Part shown: positions 1 through 12,600 of the stretch, one piece after another | Numbering within the stretch: the stretch's first letter is position 1 | Layout of the letters: every line of letters starts with the position of its first letter | NCBI GenBank assembly: GCA_013398295.1 | Contig: VZSF01006717.1 | Span: forward strand, 620,001 to 684,000 | Origin: Chionis minor | Taxonomy: Eukaryota > Chordata > Aves > Charadriiformes > Chionididae | Direction: 5' to 3' | Length of the DNA stretch: 64,000 nucleotides | The notes under the pieces: model-generated | Told to the model about the DNA's origin: nothing | The model's database searches: none | Seen by the model: the letters and a program-made list of their open reading frames with translations, nothing else | Program-made: the position numbers and the translations under genes

Positions 1-1800
1 TAAACTTATTTTTTTCTTCCTTTAATGTCTGAAGTTAAAAAGGTGTATATAGTACCTGTTCTGATTCTGGGACGCTAAGCCAGTAGAGATACTCCTAAAG
101 TACTGCTCTTGTTAAGCCTTAAAGCAATTAGTCATGTAGGTAGAATCGTCTCTATCTGGTCTCTGTTATTAAACAAGCTGATAAATAGTGTTTTGGTGGG
201 GTTTAATTATTTTTTTGTGGTATCTCTAATAGATGTATAAATAAGGCATGTTGATTTTTGTTGATCTGTTGTCAAGGTTCTTTCTGCAGAGAAATTTCCC
301 AGCTCACAACAGTGAATAAATGCTTTATTAATTCTGATAGCTTTGGTCAGTTCTTTAGCTCTGCTTTTTACACCAGGGATCTTGTACTGACATGAACAGG
401 ATTAGAGCTGCCTTCTATTTATCTTTTTAAGACATTATACCATTCAGGCACAAACACGTGATTTCCCTGAATATTATTTACCTGAAAATCCATGATGAAG
501 AAAACATAATTATGCTGCATCATATGTATGCAGTTTTAATGAACAAAAAATTATATGGCTAAATTTCAAAACACAGCTAAAATTTGCTAATAACTGTTGG
601 AAATTGCAGTCCTCTGATCCTGCATGAATTTAGTACCTTAATTACTTAGGAAATGTTTTTTGCGTGATGTTATGTTCTAACTATTTGTAGATGTATGTCA
701 CAAGGCTTTGGAAGTTCCTGACCCCCAAACTTAGACTCCTGGTAAGTGTAACTGCTTGCTGTTGTCCCCCCTTTCCCTGGTTCTGCCTGTAAATGGAAAC
801 ATTCCATTTTTGTGATGACTTAAAACAAAGGATAATCTTCATTACTCAATTTTGTGGTATGAAAAAAGAGTCATAGAGTTGTTCATCTAGTTCAGCTAAG
901 AAAGAAGTTGTACGTTTGAAAGTTCTAGATGTTAAAAGTGTTCTTGGCCTAATACAAATATTTCTACCTCCAAAACTTTTCAACACTTTTCTCTTTACCA
1001 TCAAGGGTACAGCACAACGTGTACTTCTGGCTTTGTCTTGCATCACTTCCAGACTTGCCAGATGTGGCAGGGAGCATGCTGTTGTTGCATCACTTGAATT
1101 TAGGTGGCCACTGTGGAGAAGAACTTGGATAAACTTTTGCTTTTGTTTTTTTTCCTTGACCCTCCATCTTTAGGATTGCTAAATTCTGTGGTGTAATTTA
1201 GTAAGAGTAGTCCCTGGGGTGTTTCAGGGAGTGTATCCCCTAGCCAGTACAGCCTGTCAGAGCTTCTTGCTACTGATTTAGTATACCAAAATGAGCTTCT
1301 GCTGAGAAATACACATACTGAAGGTGGAGTCTGGATTTAATCTTGACATTTTCTAGGCTTGCCTGTTGTGAAGTACTATGCATTTTATGCTTTTGCCAAG
1401 TAAATTTAGAAAGCCTTCAGTAACCATGGTTAAGATGGTTACTGTGCAATAACCATCTCCCCATTCAAACACATGAAGATATATTTTAGTCTCATATGAG
1501 CACATGGCACTTTTTGTGTATAATACTTGGGCAAAGTCAATGTCATATCTTCTAGTAGTTGCTTATATATAAAATTAGCATGTGTTACAGAGGGATAAAG
1601 TACTCCAGCTTGCATATTTGTGGGTACGTCCTTAGGAGGAGAAAATTAAGGTTTGCTTACATTGTTTATTATGTAGGAAACGGATATCCTTAAGCACAGG
1701 GATTTCTGAGTTGTTTTTCTGTCATCTCATAATTGAATTTGAGATGTGCTTATCATTCATTTACATTTGGAAGCAATTGCTTTGGAAGCAATAATGATAC

Positions 1801-1815
1801 ATATATATATATATA
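1801..1815. repeat. (AT)n microsatellite
   Basis: Short uninterrupted alternating AT run in the intron. Confidence 0.85.
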
Positions 1816-3429
1816 GTGATAGTTCTTTCCATAAACTGCTTTTGCACTATAGGGAAAAAGTATTTCCTTTTAGCCTAGCACTTATTGCATTTTATTTTGA
1901 ATTAAGAGTTTTTTTGTATCTTTCTGTTGTACATTCCCTAAACAATTTTCTATGGAACCAAACAGTCTGGCTTTTCCCTGCCTGGGCACTTCATGTGCTC
2001 TCTTTTAGCTCTGTGGGTATCTGTGTCTTTAAATGTCTTCTGTGTTATTTTCCCTCAGCTCTATACACTCAGTAATGCTTTGAGTTTTATCTTTTAATCC
2101 AGTTTTGTTCACTGGAAACTTTCACCAGGCTGACGATAGAGTCTCTTGGTTGTTTGGCTGCAGTCAGGGTAGACATCAGTAATGTATGTGACAAGTTCTG
2201 GTTGCTTCTGATGTGCACTGTCCTGTTCATCAGTGCTTGATTTCATCTACAGTCCAGGTACTCTGAGTCCTTCTGTCTTCCTGTCTAGCCACTATTAATC
2301 GTCTTGTATTTTTTGTGCCTTTTCTATTTGTACATAAGTCTAATTTATAAACAAGTAATAAACCTATGATGTATTCCCTATTTTTTGACCCATTCTGAGA
2401 AGCTCTGCTTATACCAGCAAGGTCATACTTTTAAAACATTTCCTAGACCTAACGAACTGTAGTGACAAAATATTTTTGCTAATCCATCTGCATCAACACA
2501 GAAACTTGATGGTATAGTTACTTGCTCAGGGCATTATTTTTATAATCATGACTTAACCTGTCAGAATCTCAAGTGTAGACTAAGGTTTTAGGTTCCTTAC
2601 TGGCATACTTACTTTTAGTTATTAGATTCCTAAATTACAGACTTCTGCTTAATTCAGACACGGCCGTAAGTGTATTCTCAGAATGAATTTATCTTGTGTA
2701 AATACATGCTTCTAGTCTTGAAGGCCAAAAAAGATTTGAGGGTTTTCTGAATTACTGTTAACAGAATTTCATATAATTCTAAGTTACTTACTTAAATGAA
2801 GTGAGGTATTACCAAACCATGTATGTGTTGGTAGACTTCAAAAGTTTATACCATAATTAATATATGTCCAAGAAAAAAAGTGTATCTGTTCTGTTCCCTA
2901 TCTGCCCATTTTAAGCTTGCAACACTGATTTATAATTTAGGGTTTCTTAGTAGTCTCTTGTAAGATAAGTCTTCAAAGTCTCTTTCAAATTTCAAATAAA
3001 TTATATCAACCAACTGGGCTCTTTGTCAGATGTTTTGTTTAACGTGCCCAAGAATTTGAGTAGATTAGTGATGCATGGTTTTGCTTTGCAGCATCTGTAC
3101 TCACTTGCCTTTATCGTATAACATCAATCGTGGGAGTTTGTTTCTATTTTTAGTTGTCCTTTGAGCATACTTTTCTAACACCAAAGTCTGTCTCATGGGT
3201 GGACAGATTAGAAATTATCACTAGTTAATGTGTCTTTATCAGAGTAATTTTTTTATTACACAGTGTCAGTGTAATTAAGTAGCATGTCACTAGACCTATG
3301 AAAACAAAAGGGATTTTTCTGTAGAAAATGTAATGTGAAACAGGGAAGGGATATAGTATGTTAATTTTACTAAAGATTATGTATTTAACTTGCTCAGAGC
3401 CTCTGGTTAAGTAAGCTTGTCACTAAATA

Positions 3430-4215
3430 GTGAACCATATGAAGTTCAACAAAGGCAAGTGTAGTGTCCTGCCCCTGGGGAGGAATAACCCCATGCACCA
3501 GTACAGATTAGGGGCTGACCTGCTGGAAAGCAGCTCTGCAGAGAGGGACCTGTGAGTCCTGGTGGACAACAGGGTGACCATGAGGCAGCAATGTGCCCTT
3601 GTGGCCAAGAAGGCCAATGGCATCCTGGGGTGCATCAAGAGGAGTGTGGCAAGCAGGTTGAGGGAGGTCATCCTCCCCCTCTACTCTGCCCTGGTGAGGC
3701 CACAACTCGAGTACTGTGTCCAGTTCTGGGATCCCCAGTTTAAGAAGGACAGGGAACTGCTGGAGAGGGTGCAGTGAAGGGCCACAAAGATGATTAGGGG
3801 GCTGGAGCATCTTTCTTAGGAGGAAAGGCTGAGGGATTTGGGTCTTTTTAGTCTAGAGAACAGAAGACTGAGGGGGGATCTCAAAATGTTTACAAATACT
3901 TAAAGGGAGGGTGCCAGGAGGAGGGTGCCAGTCTTTTTTCAGTGTTGCCCAGTGATAGGACAAGAGGCAATGGGTACAAACTTCAACATAGGAAGTTCCA
4001 TGTAAACACGAGGAGGAACGTCTTTCCTTTGAGGGTGGCAGAGCACTGGAACAGGCTGCCCAGAGAGGTGTTGGAGTCTCTGACTCTGGAGACATTCCAA
4101 ACCTGCCTGGATGCCACCCTGTGCAACCTGCTGTAGGTGGACCTGCTCTGGCAGGGGGGTTGGACCAGATGGTCTCTAGAGGTCCCTTCCAACTCTTAAC
4201 ATTATGTGATTCTGT
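3430..4215 (+). mobile_element. CR1 LINE, 5'-truncated 3' end
   Basis: The sequence matches the terminal part of an avian CR1 retrotransposon. It covers the C-terminal reverse transcriptase region of ORF2 and the 3' UTR. Translated pieces include [39 protein letters not shown] and, after a frameshift, [10 protein letters not shown]. The 3' UTR ends with the typical block around GGACCAGATGGTCTC and GGTCCCTTCCAAC, then GTGATTCTGT in place of a poly-A tail. An in-frame stop near 3775 and at least one frameshift before 3942 make it dead. Near 3907-3931 a roughly 14-bp segment is tandemly duplicated. The 5' truncation is typical of CR1. It is inserted in sense orientation in the LTBP1 intron. Confidence 0.93.
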
Positions 4216-5286
4216 AATAAACAATTCAGTTGAGTTTGCAAATACAAGGCTAACTTTATTAGCAAAAACTTAAGAGTAGATAATCCCTGAAAGTGTCTTC
4301 AACAAGGATTTTACCGCAGAAATTGTATTTGAAGTTGGGCAAAACTGGTAGTTCTGGATAACAGTTAATGTTTTATGTTTCTGTGACAAACTTTATAAAC
4401 AATTTTGATTCCCTGTTTACCTCATTTATCTTGGCGTAGATTAAATATCTTAATAAAGATTTATAGTATTAACTTCCTTTACAAATCAACTTGATTATGA
4501 TCAAATAAGATCTCATCTATGGTATGAATAACATCTTAACCTTTTAAAGGGGTAAAAAAAAAAAATTAATAACTTGAAGGTATTCTTTGAAAACAAATCA
4601 GTCATATCTAAACCATGATCTTTGCAAATTTTTTGCATGGGGAAAAATGTATCACAAGGGTACAAAGTCAAGGTAAGCTTAAAATGAAAATACTAAAGCA
4701 ATCCTAATTATTCTAGGGCAGGCAGATCTCGCTGCTTGTTTTGCAGTGCTTACATTGTATTTCAGGGACAAGATTTTTAATTGTGCATTAAAAAATAAGT
4801 TTTTGTATGTAAAATCAATTTTGTGCAGAATTTTTGCAATAATGGTGGGGAAAAACAAAAAAGAAAACCTCGAGCGCTTCCCCTTTCATCTCTTGTGACT
4901 GTAGGACATTGTGAAATAGGCCATGCTTGATTAATGTTTGGTATGATAATGTAAAGGGCTTTGAAGAAATCCCATCTGTTCATCATCAGCTGGGAAGCTA
5001 AACTTTTTCAAGTATCTTTAAAGAAAAAAATAAATCAGAGCAGCAGTGTAAGGAGGAAACAGCTGGCAAAGGTCAGGCTGAACTAGCAACTGAATTTTAA
5101 TAATTTACAGGGTGAGGGGGATTTAGTTCTATTTTCATGTCTTTCAAACTGTGTCCTGCATATTTTCCTTATTATCTCATAATTTTAGAAAATGCTGGGT
5201 TTTCTTCTCCTGTTGACTGTTCATTGTGAGTTTGAGAGGAGGTAGTGTCGGTTTGTATAAAACAATTGTGTTAGCAATTTAGGTGT

Positions 5287-5299
5287 GGGGGGGGGGGGG
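5287..5299. repeat. G13 homopolymer
   Basis: Thirteen consecutive G in AT-rich intron. The exact length may be unreliable. Confidence 0.8.
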
Positions 5300-6343
5300 T
5301 TTAAGTATTACTAGATAGGAGCCAAGCATGGGAGCATCAGACTTACAGTAAATAAAATGAAGAAAGCAGCCTGAGTCAGGCTTGTCTTATTTAGTCTAGA
5401 CAGTACTTTTCATGCCAAATGTTGCTGGTCTCATTTCTGCTTGCCAGAGTTACTCTGATACATTGCATTCCTGGTTTGCTTTTATCAAGCAAGAGAGCTT
5501 TCTTTTGCATGATAGTTAGCTGCAAATATTTGTTCTCCCTCTGCAGTGCTGTTGTAGCCTTATAGGTATTTATCATATTGTTTGTTTGAAAATGCAATTA
5601 GACATTTGTTTGTCTGCCTAATGTACGCTTCAGCAATGGAAAGTTTTTGTCAAGTGTATTAAGTTAATGTCAGTTTTGACCATCTAATTGCAAACTGCCA
5701 GATATATTAGTGACATAAACCTGTGTAATGCAGAAATCTGGTGTAGTCTTGGCTGTGTTGTACAAAACTTAAGGATTGGAACTAACAATTGCATCTTTTT
5801 AACTTGTGTTACGGGGAGCATTAGTAGTGCTTGAATACCTTATATTGCAACAATGCTCAGGGGTTCCACAGAGTTGTGCAGCATTCAAATGTGCCGTAAG
5901 CAACATGCTAAAGTTAGGAAGCAATAAAATCCCTTCAGTTGTGGTGATGGTTCTTAATAGATAAGACTTATTTATCTCTGAATATTAAGTATAATGCCTT
6001 TGAGTTGATGAGCATGCCTTTGATTTCTTTGTTTTACATTATAAAAACCTGGTTTAGAGTGTCTGTGACCTACTTGGAGTATCCTCTTCTGGGCGGTGGT
6101 AGCAGGTTAGCACTAGCTTTTTCTAGAGGCCTTGAACCTTGAGTAGTGTTGTGAAGAAATCAGTCTATCCTGCTACTTATTTTTTAATTTGGTTATTCCA
6201 ATACTGGGAATAGATGAAAACACTCTGTTCAGTGCCTAGCATTGCTACCCTAGTGTGTTCTGAAGAGAGATAAAACTGCCTGGGCCATTTGCTTTAGGAC
6301 AGCTAAATGAACCTTAGCATAATAGTAGGCTTAGCTTTTGCTT

Positions 6344-6426
6344 TGTGCCAGGGTCCCCTGGCACAGGTGATGTGGCCCCCACACCACATCACCTGTGTGT
6401 GACGGTGGGGGCACCTGGGCCCCCAC
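6344..6426. other. cluster of three GC-rich inverted repeats
   Basis: Three hairpins lie end to end. The first has 10-bp arms 6344-6353 and 6356-6365 with a 2-nt centre. The second has perfect 12-bp arms 6364-6375 (CAGGTGATGTGG) and 6384-6395 with an 8-nt loop. The third has 8-bp arms 6405-6412 (GTGGGGGC) and 6419-6426 with a 6-nt loop. The segment, and the sequence to about 6500, is much more GC-rich than its surroundings. No coding or repeat family is recognised. It may be a remnant of a structured repeat or a local foldback. Function unknown. Confidence 0.75.
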
Positions 6427-9400
6427 GCAAAGACAGGACCAGTGTGAGGGGCTCAGGCAGAGCTCCTGAACTTGGCAGAGGCCACCCTACAGGACAGGAA
6501 AGAAGCACTAGCATTCCCAGGCTGATAGGAGGGTTGTTTGGCAAGCTGGCACCAACAGTCATGGCAACAGCCACTGATTTTTAGAGGATTGGGAGTACAT
6601 CATAGTAGAGCTGTTACGGATAATTTCTGAAGGTGATCAATAGGAACTAGGATGATTCTAGTCCTGAAATGTTTCCTTGTGACATTTTACGTTCACATTA
6701 ATAATTTTCAGCACTGACGTATTACTTGCCTTCTTTCTGAGGCTCAGGCTCTTCTCTGAGGTCAAGCAGAAGGGTTAGTTCTGAAGAATTCTTTCATGGG
6801 GATCAATACAAGGAAAAAGAGGTCTAGGAAGAAAAAACCCAGGTCCATTTGCTAGCATCTATACTCCAGCTGTTGATAGCAGAGCTACCTGACTGGTCTC
6901 ATATAGCTTCCACAATGTAGTTAGTGTCCTTGATTCTGCTGGAAGATGCAGTATCTCCGTTAGCTATGCGATATCCTTTTGATTAAGAACTAACGTCTTT
7001 AAGAACTAGGTCATGTTGGGAAGAATTTGAATATCAAAAGAACAGTCAGATCAGAGGGATCTCATAAACACTTTGATGTTTGATCACATCGGCTCCTACT
7101 GGAACTGCACTTCTGGTGAGGAAGACCAGTCAAGTTGGTTGGATGGCTGGCAAAAACCTGCTGCCAGTTAGCTTACATCCATGCTAACAGTGGATGTCAA
7201 ATACCGGGCAACTTTTAAATATTTGGTGTACTTTTTGTGCGTATCTATAGGTACAGGCAAGCACTTAAATGGCAGCATCTGTGTCCAGTCAAAGAAGGTA
7301 ACAACATTAAACAAATATATATAACTTCTAATAGATTGCTGTAGTATCAACTTCTGTAGTGTTTTGGCCTCTGTCATGGCCTGCTTACACCTCACATGGG
7401 AATAATTTAGTATATAGGCGATCTTATGTCCACATACAGAAATGGATATTCTTATACATAGGCATCAAATGAGATCTGCAAAAAAAGCTCAGGTTGTTCA
7501 GGAAGGATTGTAGTAACTCTTCAAAGAAATGAAATTCATATGTAAGCAGTACTGAAGGCAGTGACTTCAGCTTTATTGCAGGCTGAGGTCTTCCTGGTGA
7601 TACTTCTTACCAGAGAATTCTGAGCCTCCAACATCCCTGAAGCTTCTCTTGATCTGCTGGTTGGAAACCTAAAGACAACCTGGGAAGTACAGTATTCTCT
7701 CTTAATCTGGGGAAGGGACTTTTACTGAATATAATGAAAAGCTGTAAGCACTGTATTAGAAAAATTTGACTTGGAGATAGTCTGAGGAATTATGTTTCTG
7801 TTGTATGGAAGTCCTAGAATGTCTCTGTTAATGAATGCACTTTTTCTCAGACTGATCCAAGTTAACGAGCATCTGCATAGGACAAAACCCCATTGTCTGT
7901 TCTGACCACAAATCCATTGGCTACGACAGTTACTAAGCATTGTAGAATAACATGACTAAGGAATCAGACATTGCTTTGGAGATAGGGTCTGGCTCAGGCT
8001 CTACATGTAGGAAAACAATACACTAATAGTCCGACTTCCCACTCAGCTGAAACTTTTCAGTCTCGCCACTATGGGGAAGTGCTGCTCAGCTGGCCTCTCT
8101 GATATAGGGCCTGTGCGTTATTCTGAAAGGCCAGTCATTTACCTTGCAGAACTGTGGCTTTGAGGGATGGTTGTTACAAATCCCATGACTTGCCCATTTT
8201 TCCACTTTTGCAGACTGAACTTATTACAGGCCCTTAGTTGAGAAGAAAGTGAGGGAGGCTTACAGCATCCCACTCTTTATAAATTCATTTGAGCAAAGGA
8301 CAATGTAGTCCTAGTAGTCATTGTTATTAGGTTAGTAATTGATACTACTATCTGAGGAATGTGTATCTCTAAAAGTGTGATCTACGTTGCTGCAACTTCT
8401 TGAAGACTTCCTATTAGTAGGTTTGTTACTTGAAGGTGTGCTATTACTTGTTTGACAGTGGAACTCTGCGGCCAAGGGCCCCAAAGCAGCTCACAGTTTC
8501 ATTGCATGTGGTTAACAGCCGCATTATTTGCTCCTTGCTGGGTGGCACTGTGGAAGAGTGAAGGCCAGTTTGTTACTAAAGAAATGGTTCCTGCTGCTGG
8601 TGGTGGCTAAATAACCATGTTTTTTGAGAGGAGCAGAAGGGAATTTCTACTGAAACTTGGCAAGGTCTTGTGCAGTGAGAAGCTGAGGTCTTACGGAGGA
8701 ATCTAACAATACGAGTAAGGAACTGTGGCTGGCAGTGAGAGAATCATTGAGCTTGAAGGAATCAGCTTGTTTAACAGGAAGGGGAAATAGTTTTGCTGTT
8801 AAAGAAAGCCATGTGGGTATGGAAGATTTGTCAGAGATGTTCAGTAGTGCAGACAAAAAGAAAGTGGATGGGGAAAGTAACGTGGAGCTGCAAAACAGAG
8901 GCAGGCCTTCTGATGAGATGGGAAACTGAAAAAGAGGAAGAGGAGCAGTGCTCTGCTCTGTGGCTAGAGGGATATGGTGGGGAAGGGAACAGGGTTTCTA
9001 GGAACAGAGGGCGAAAATCAGCTGGGCTTAGGTTCTACTTTTAACATGTACCTGGTCTGAAATGTCAGTTCTAAGAAAGAAAGAGGTTTAAATGTACTAC
9101 TGCTTCTCTCATCAGTCTGGAAAGGTCTGTGTGCAAAGTTGAGCTCCATTGCATGATTTTGAGGAGGACGTTTTCTTGTTCCTCCCTGTTTTCTGAGCTG
9201 TCCATGATACTTCTCTTGCTATGTCTAAAAGAAGTGATATAATCCCTGTAGTCTTTATTTGCTAGGTGTTTATTGAGCTGACAAGACAATAAGAGTGCTA
9301 AATGCATGGAAAACTGGGTGCTTAATTGGAGGTTAGTAAATTTCACAAACTGTATTTTGAGAACTTGGAGTACAGATGAATTTGTCTTTAACTTTTTACC

Positions 9401-9480
9401 AGTACTTTCTGAGTCTAATTTATTACTTCTTACATCGTTCTGTCTCTACTGTTGTTGTTTTTTATTTTTTCCTAAAACAG

Positions 9481-9656
9481 GATGATACCCCTTCCGTCTC
9501 AGACACTGATGATGAATCTTCATCATGGCCAAACACAGGAATATGTGATCAAACCTAAATATTATCCAGTAAAAAAAGTGATTTCAGGAGAACAGTCCAC
9601 TGAGGGCTCGTTACCACTGAGGCTTGGCCAGGATCAACTTGCATCACCTTTTCAAT
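9481..9656 (+). CDS. LTBP1: LTBP1 long-isoform exon (linker before the shared start)
   Basis: Internal coding exon of 176 nt, found only in the long isoform (LTBP1L). The acceptor is CCTAAAACAG|G and the donor CAAT|GTGAGT. It begins with the last base of a codon, then reads 58 full codons, and ends after the first base of a codon. The translation contains HHGQTQEYVIKPKYYP, SGEQSTEGSLPLR and QDQLASPFQ, which match the human LTBP1L segment just before the join to NHTGRIK. This is a basic, cysteine-free linker in the N-terminal extension that strengthens matrix binding. Its terminal T joins TG at 27020 to make Leu, as in human. The stretch before HHG looks about two codons longer than I recall for human and lies on a perfect palindrome at 9509-9526. 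The length is not a multiple of three, so skipping it alone would shift the frame. Confidence 0.92.
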
Positions 9657-12600
9657 GTGAGTACAACTGCAAAAAGTGTACTCCCTTCTGTCNTGTTGAG
9701 AATTTCTTTTGTTCATCTGAATTGCAGTAATGCTTTGAGATAGAAAAAGGTTAAAATAATCAAACATGAGATAATTCTTAAATTAGCAAATACTCCAAAA
9801 TTCTGCATCCTTTTGAGAGGCAAAACAGATTTCCTGGATGAAGAAAAAAATTGAACCCAATTCACTGCTGGAATCTCGTAATGCTATTTCTAGATGATAG
9901 TTTTTTCTTCAGATAAAAGGTGCTTTGTGAGCACTTGCTAGTGTAGGCATAACCTTGAGTGTAGTCAGCATAAGATGACAGTTCCCTTTACTTCAGTATG
10001 ATGGATACCCTTCTTGGAAAACTGGAGTCCAAGTTTTTTCTCTATATTTAATTTATTATGTGTTTATGAATTTCTGGACAGTATAGAGGCTGCATGAGAG
10101 TTTCTGCTTCATATTTATAAAAAAGGGATTGTGTAGGTGCCCAGCTTGTGGCCTTGGCTCATGCCTCATTGTGTGGGGAGCTTGAGGACAAGTTTTGGCT
10201 TAAAAGATGAAGAGCTTGACAAATTATCGGTTAGGTATTAAAGAGCGTCTGCTGGCTTGATTTGGAGAAAAGCTCCTGCAGTTAAATAATGGGCTGATTA
10301 ACACAGAGACACAACGTACTTGCAGTCTCCTGACAGACTTCCTTATAGCACGGAATAATATGTTCTACTGAGGATTTAGGGAAGAACCTTTCCTTCTAAG
10401 TCTGTAAATATGGTTGCTTTGCATTTCTGCTTTGCACATCCTTATAGTCTGTCCATTTATAGTTAAGTGCAACCCCCTGTTTCCTTTTCTCAAGTGTAAG
10501 TTCGTTAGTGGGTAATTAGAATCTTGGCCCTAGTGGGAAGAACGGGCCAGCCAGAGGTCTTTTGATTAACAGTTTCAGAGTAGTGTAGTGTACTGCTTGC
10601 AAAGCACTACATCCGTTTCTCAGAAGCTTCAAAACGATATTTAATCACACTGTCAACATCAACCAATAGTTCCTTTTGCAAATAAGGTACCATTGCTTTT
10701 CTTCCAGGCATCTGTAATTTTCTTCCAAATAAGATACGAGTGGCCACTGGGATTGGATTGTGTCCTTCTCTGACTCTTGCTAGCTAAACAGTGTACAAAT
10801 CACAGGTTGTATGGTTCTCCCAGTACTTGGAATGATTGTTGCTTGTTGGATTGTGGCCAGAAGATACTCACTTTTGCCCCCTTCTTTCAGGCTGTTTGAG
10901 TCAGTCTGCCTTGGATACATTCAGTGTTGCTTGCATGTCCTCCCCTAAAAATGCAAGCTGTCACTAAATAAATAGGTTGTGTGGCATTTTTTTCTTCTAT
11001 CATAGCGTAAGGAAAAATAACTCCACACAGCCCGGTGACAAAGGAGCCAGTGCTTCTAGCTTTTTCTAGCTTATTGAAATTCCTATGTTAATTACAGTAC
11101 TCTGAGGGACATGGCTGGGAGAAGAAAGCTGGGAGCTGAAGACACAAATTTATTATCAAATCCTAAGAAACCCCCCAGAGAGCGATGCTGTAATAAAACA
11201 TTCTACCTTTATCGGAAACCTATGACTCCTAAAACACACAAAGGACAGATTTTGTAGTCCGATAAGATCAGTCACGACTTGTGTTGCCTCAGAGGTAAAA
11301 CGCAGGACTAAGTCTGAGGCTGTTTGTATGGTGTTGAAATTTCTGATACCGAGCATTTGAGCAGCCTAAAAAAGGTCATTTAACCTGTTTTGCGTCCACT
11401 TCTACGTTTGTGAGGTGGGAATCAGTGATTGCAACTTCGGATGAAGCAATTCAGGTACCTGTCAGTACAGTGAAGTTCAAGCTGGGTGTTGTTAAAAGAG
11501 TTTAAGACTGTATATCCCTAGCCTCAACAGGAGACCTAGAACATGGTCAGCGATACCTGTTTAGGGTGGCTTCTGGTTTCTAGAGGTGCTGTAATGGATT
11601 CCAAGGATATAAGGCTACTTTTTGCCATAAAAATTGAGTGGTAAATTTCAACTGTCCGTATTTTAATTTTAGAGCTGTTTGAATTAATTACAGTGAGGTA
11701 AGATTAGGATGTGAAATTTCGTGTCAGCTGTTCTGTGATAACCACCAATATGCAGTTCCTAGCCCTGTCTTGAACTGAGGGATGAGGTCCTGCGAGTTAC
11801 GTCATGCTTATGGCAGGGTTGACATTCATTGTGTAGTTAATATAAGGAAATCTATGAGAGAGGCTGATGATATCATATTATTTTGTCAGCTCTTAAATCT
11901 TGTTTCATGACAGAGCTTCTTATTTCATTGAGCAAAGGAATCAGTAATGTGGAGATACTTGAAAAGGAAGAGGGGAAAAATGTAATAAAATTACTAAAAA
12001 GCAAAAGACAGAAAGTTAGTACTAAATATTTCAAGACCTTTCTTCTTTCCTTATCATTCAGTAATTTTTTTCAGAGAAAAGAAATAGTAGCCAGATAATA
12101 ATTAGTGGCATCACCCAGGAGTTCATAATTATCAATTAACATGGGGTGCAAACCAAGTAATTCTGCTAGTTTTTTCTGAGCATTTCTATGCATTTTAGTT
12201 TGAAGTATTAACACTGGGACAGATACTGGCATCTGTGAAAGATGTACTCCATAGAATAAATCTATTTTTTGAGCTGTAGCTGCAATTGGTGTTGATTTTT
12301 CTGGACTTCTACAGATTATTTCAATTCTGTGACATGAAATGGATAGACCGGAAACTGGAACAAGTGCCAGTCCTGAGATACTTTTAGAGACAGGTCTGTC
12401 CTGTCAGAGGCAAGTAAGATGTGGACTAATGGTGCTATGGGAGTGAAACTGTCAGCTCTGAGGTATTCCTGGGCATCTTCTGATTCATAGACAGTCAGTT
12501 GTGTTGAATGTTCCATGATAGTGCTGCCAGATCAGGTTTTGGAGATATTAGATTAAAAAAATATTAAAGACTAGTCACATTAAACATTTTTTTTACAGGA

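Larger units (their letters stand above)
1..9480 (+). other. LTBP1: LTBP1 long-isoform intron (3' part)
   Basis: AT-rich non-coding sequence ending in a good 3' splice site: a T-rich tract followed by CCTAAAACAG at 9480. It holds a CR1 fragment (3430-4215), an (AT)n run at 1801-1815, a 13-base G run at 5287-5299 and a GC-rich hairpin cluster (6344-6426). I looked for the preceding long-isoform exon, which should carry an EGF-like module with a CxNGG-type core, and did not see it. The remaining open frames are short and show no family signature. Confidence 0.8.

Noticed and set aside
6345..6584. 79-codon open frame over the GC-rich patch
   Set aside because: Low stop density follows from high GC. 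The sequence is dominated by the hairpins, with no similarity to LTBP1 or any known family.
9657..9729. Extension of the exon at 9481 past its donor (CEYNC...)
   Set aside because: The GTGAGT donor at 9657 is strong and the human protein joins directly to NHTGRIK. The extension would be intron read-through and contains an N.
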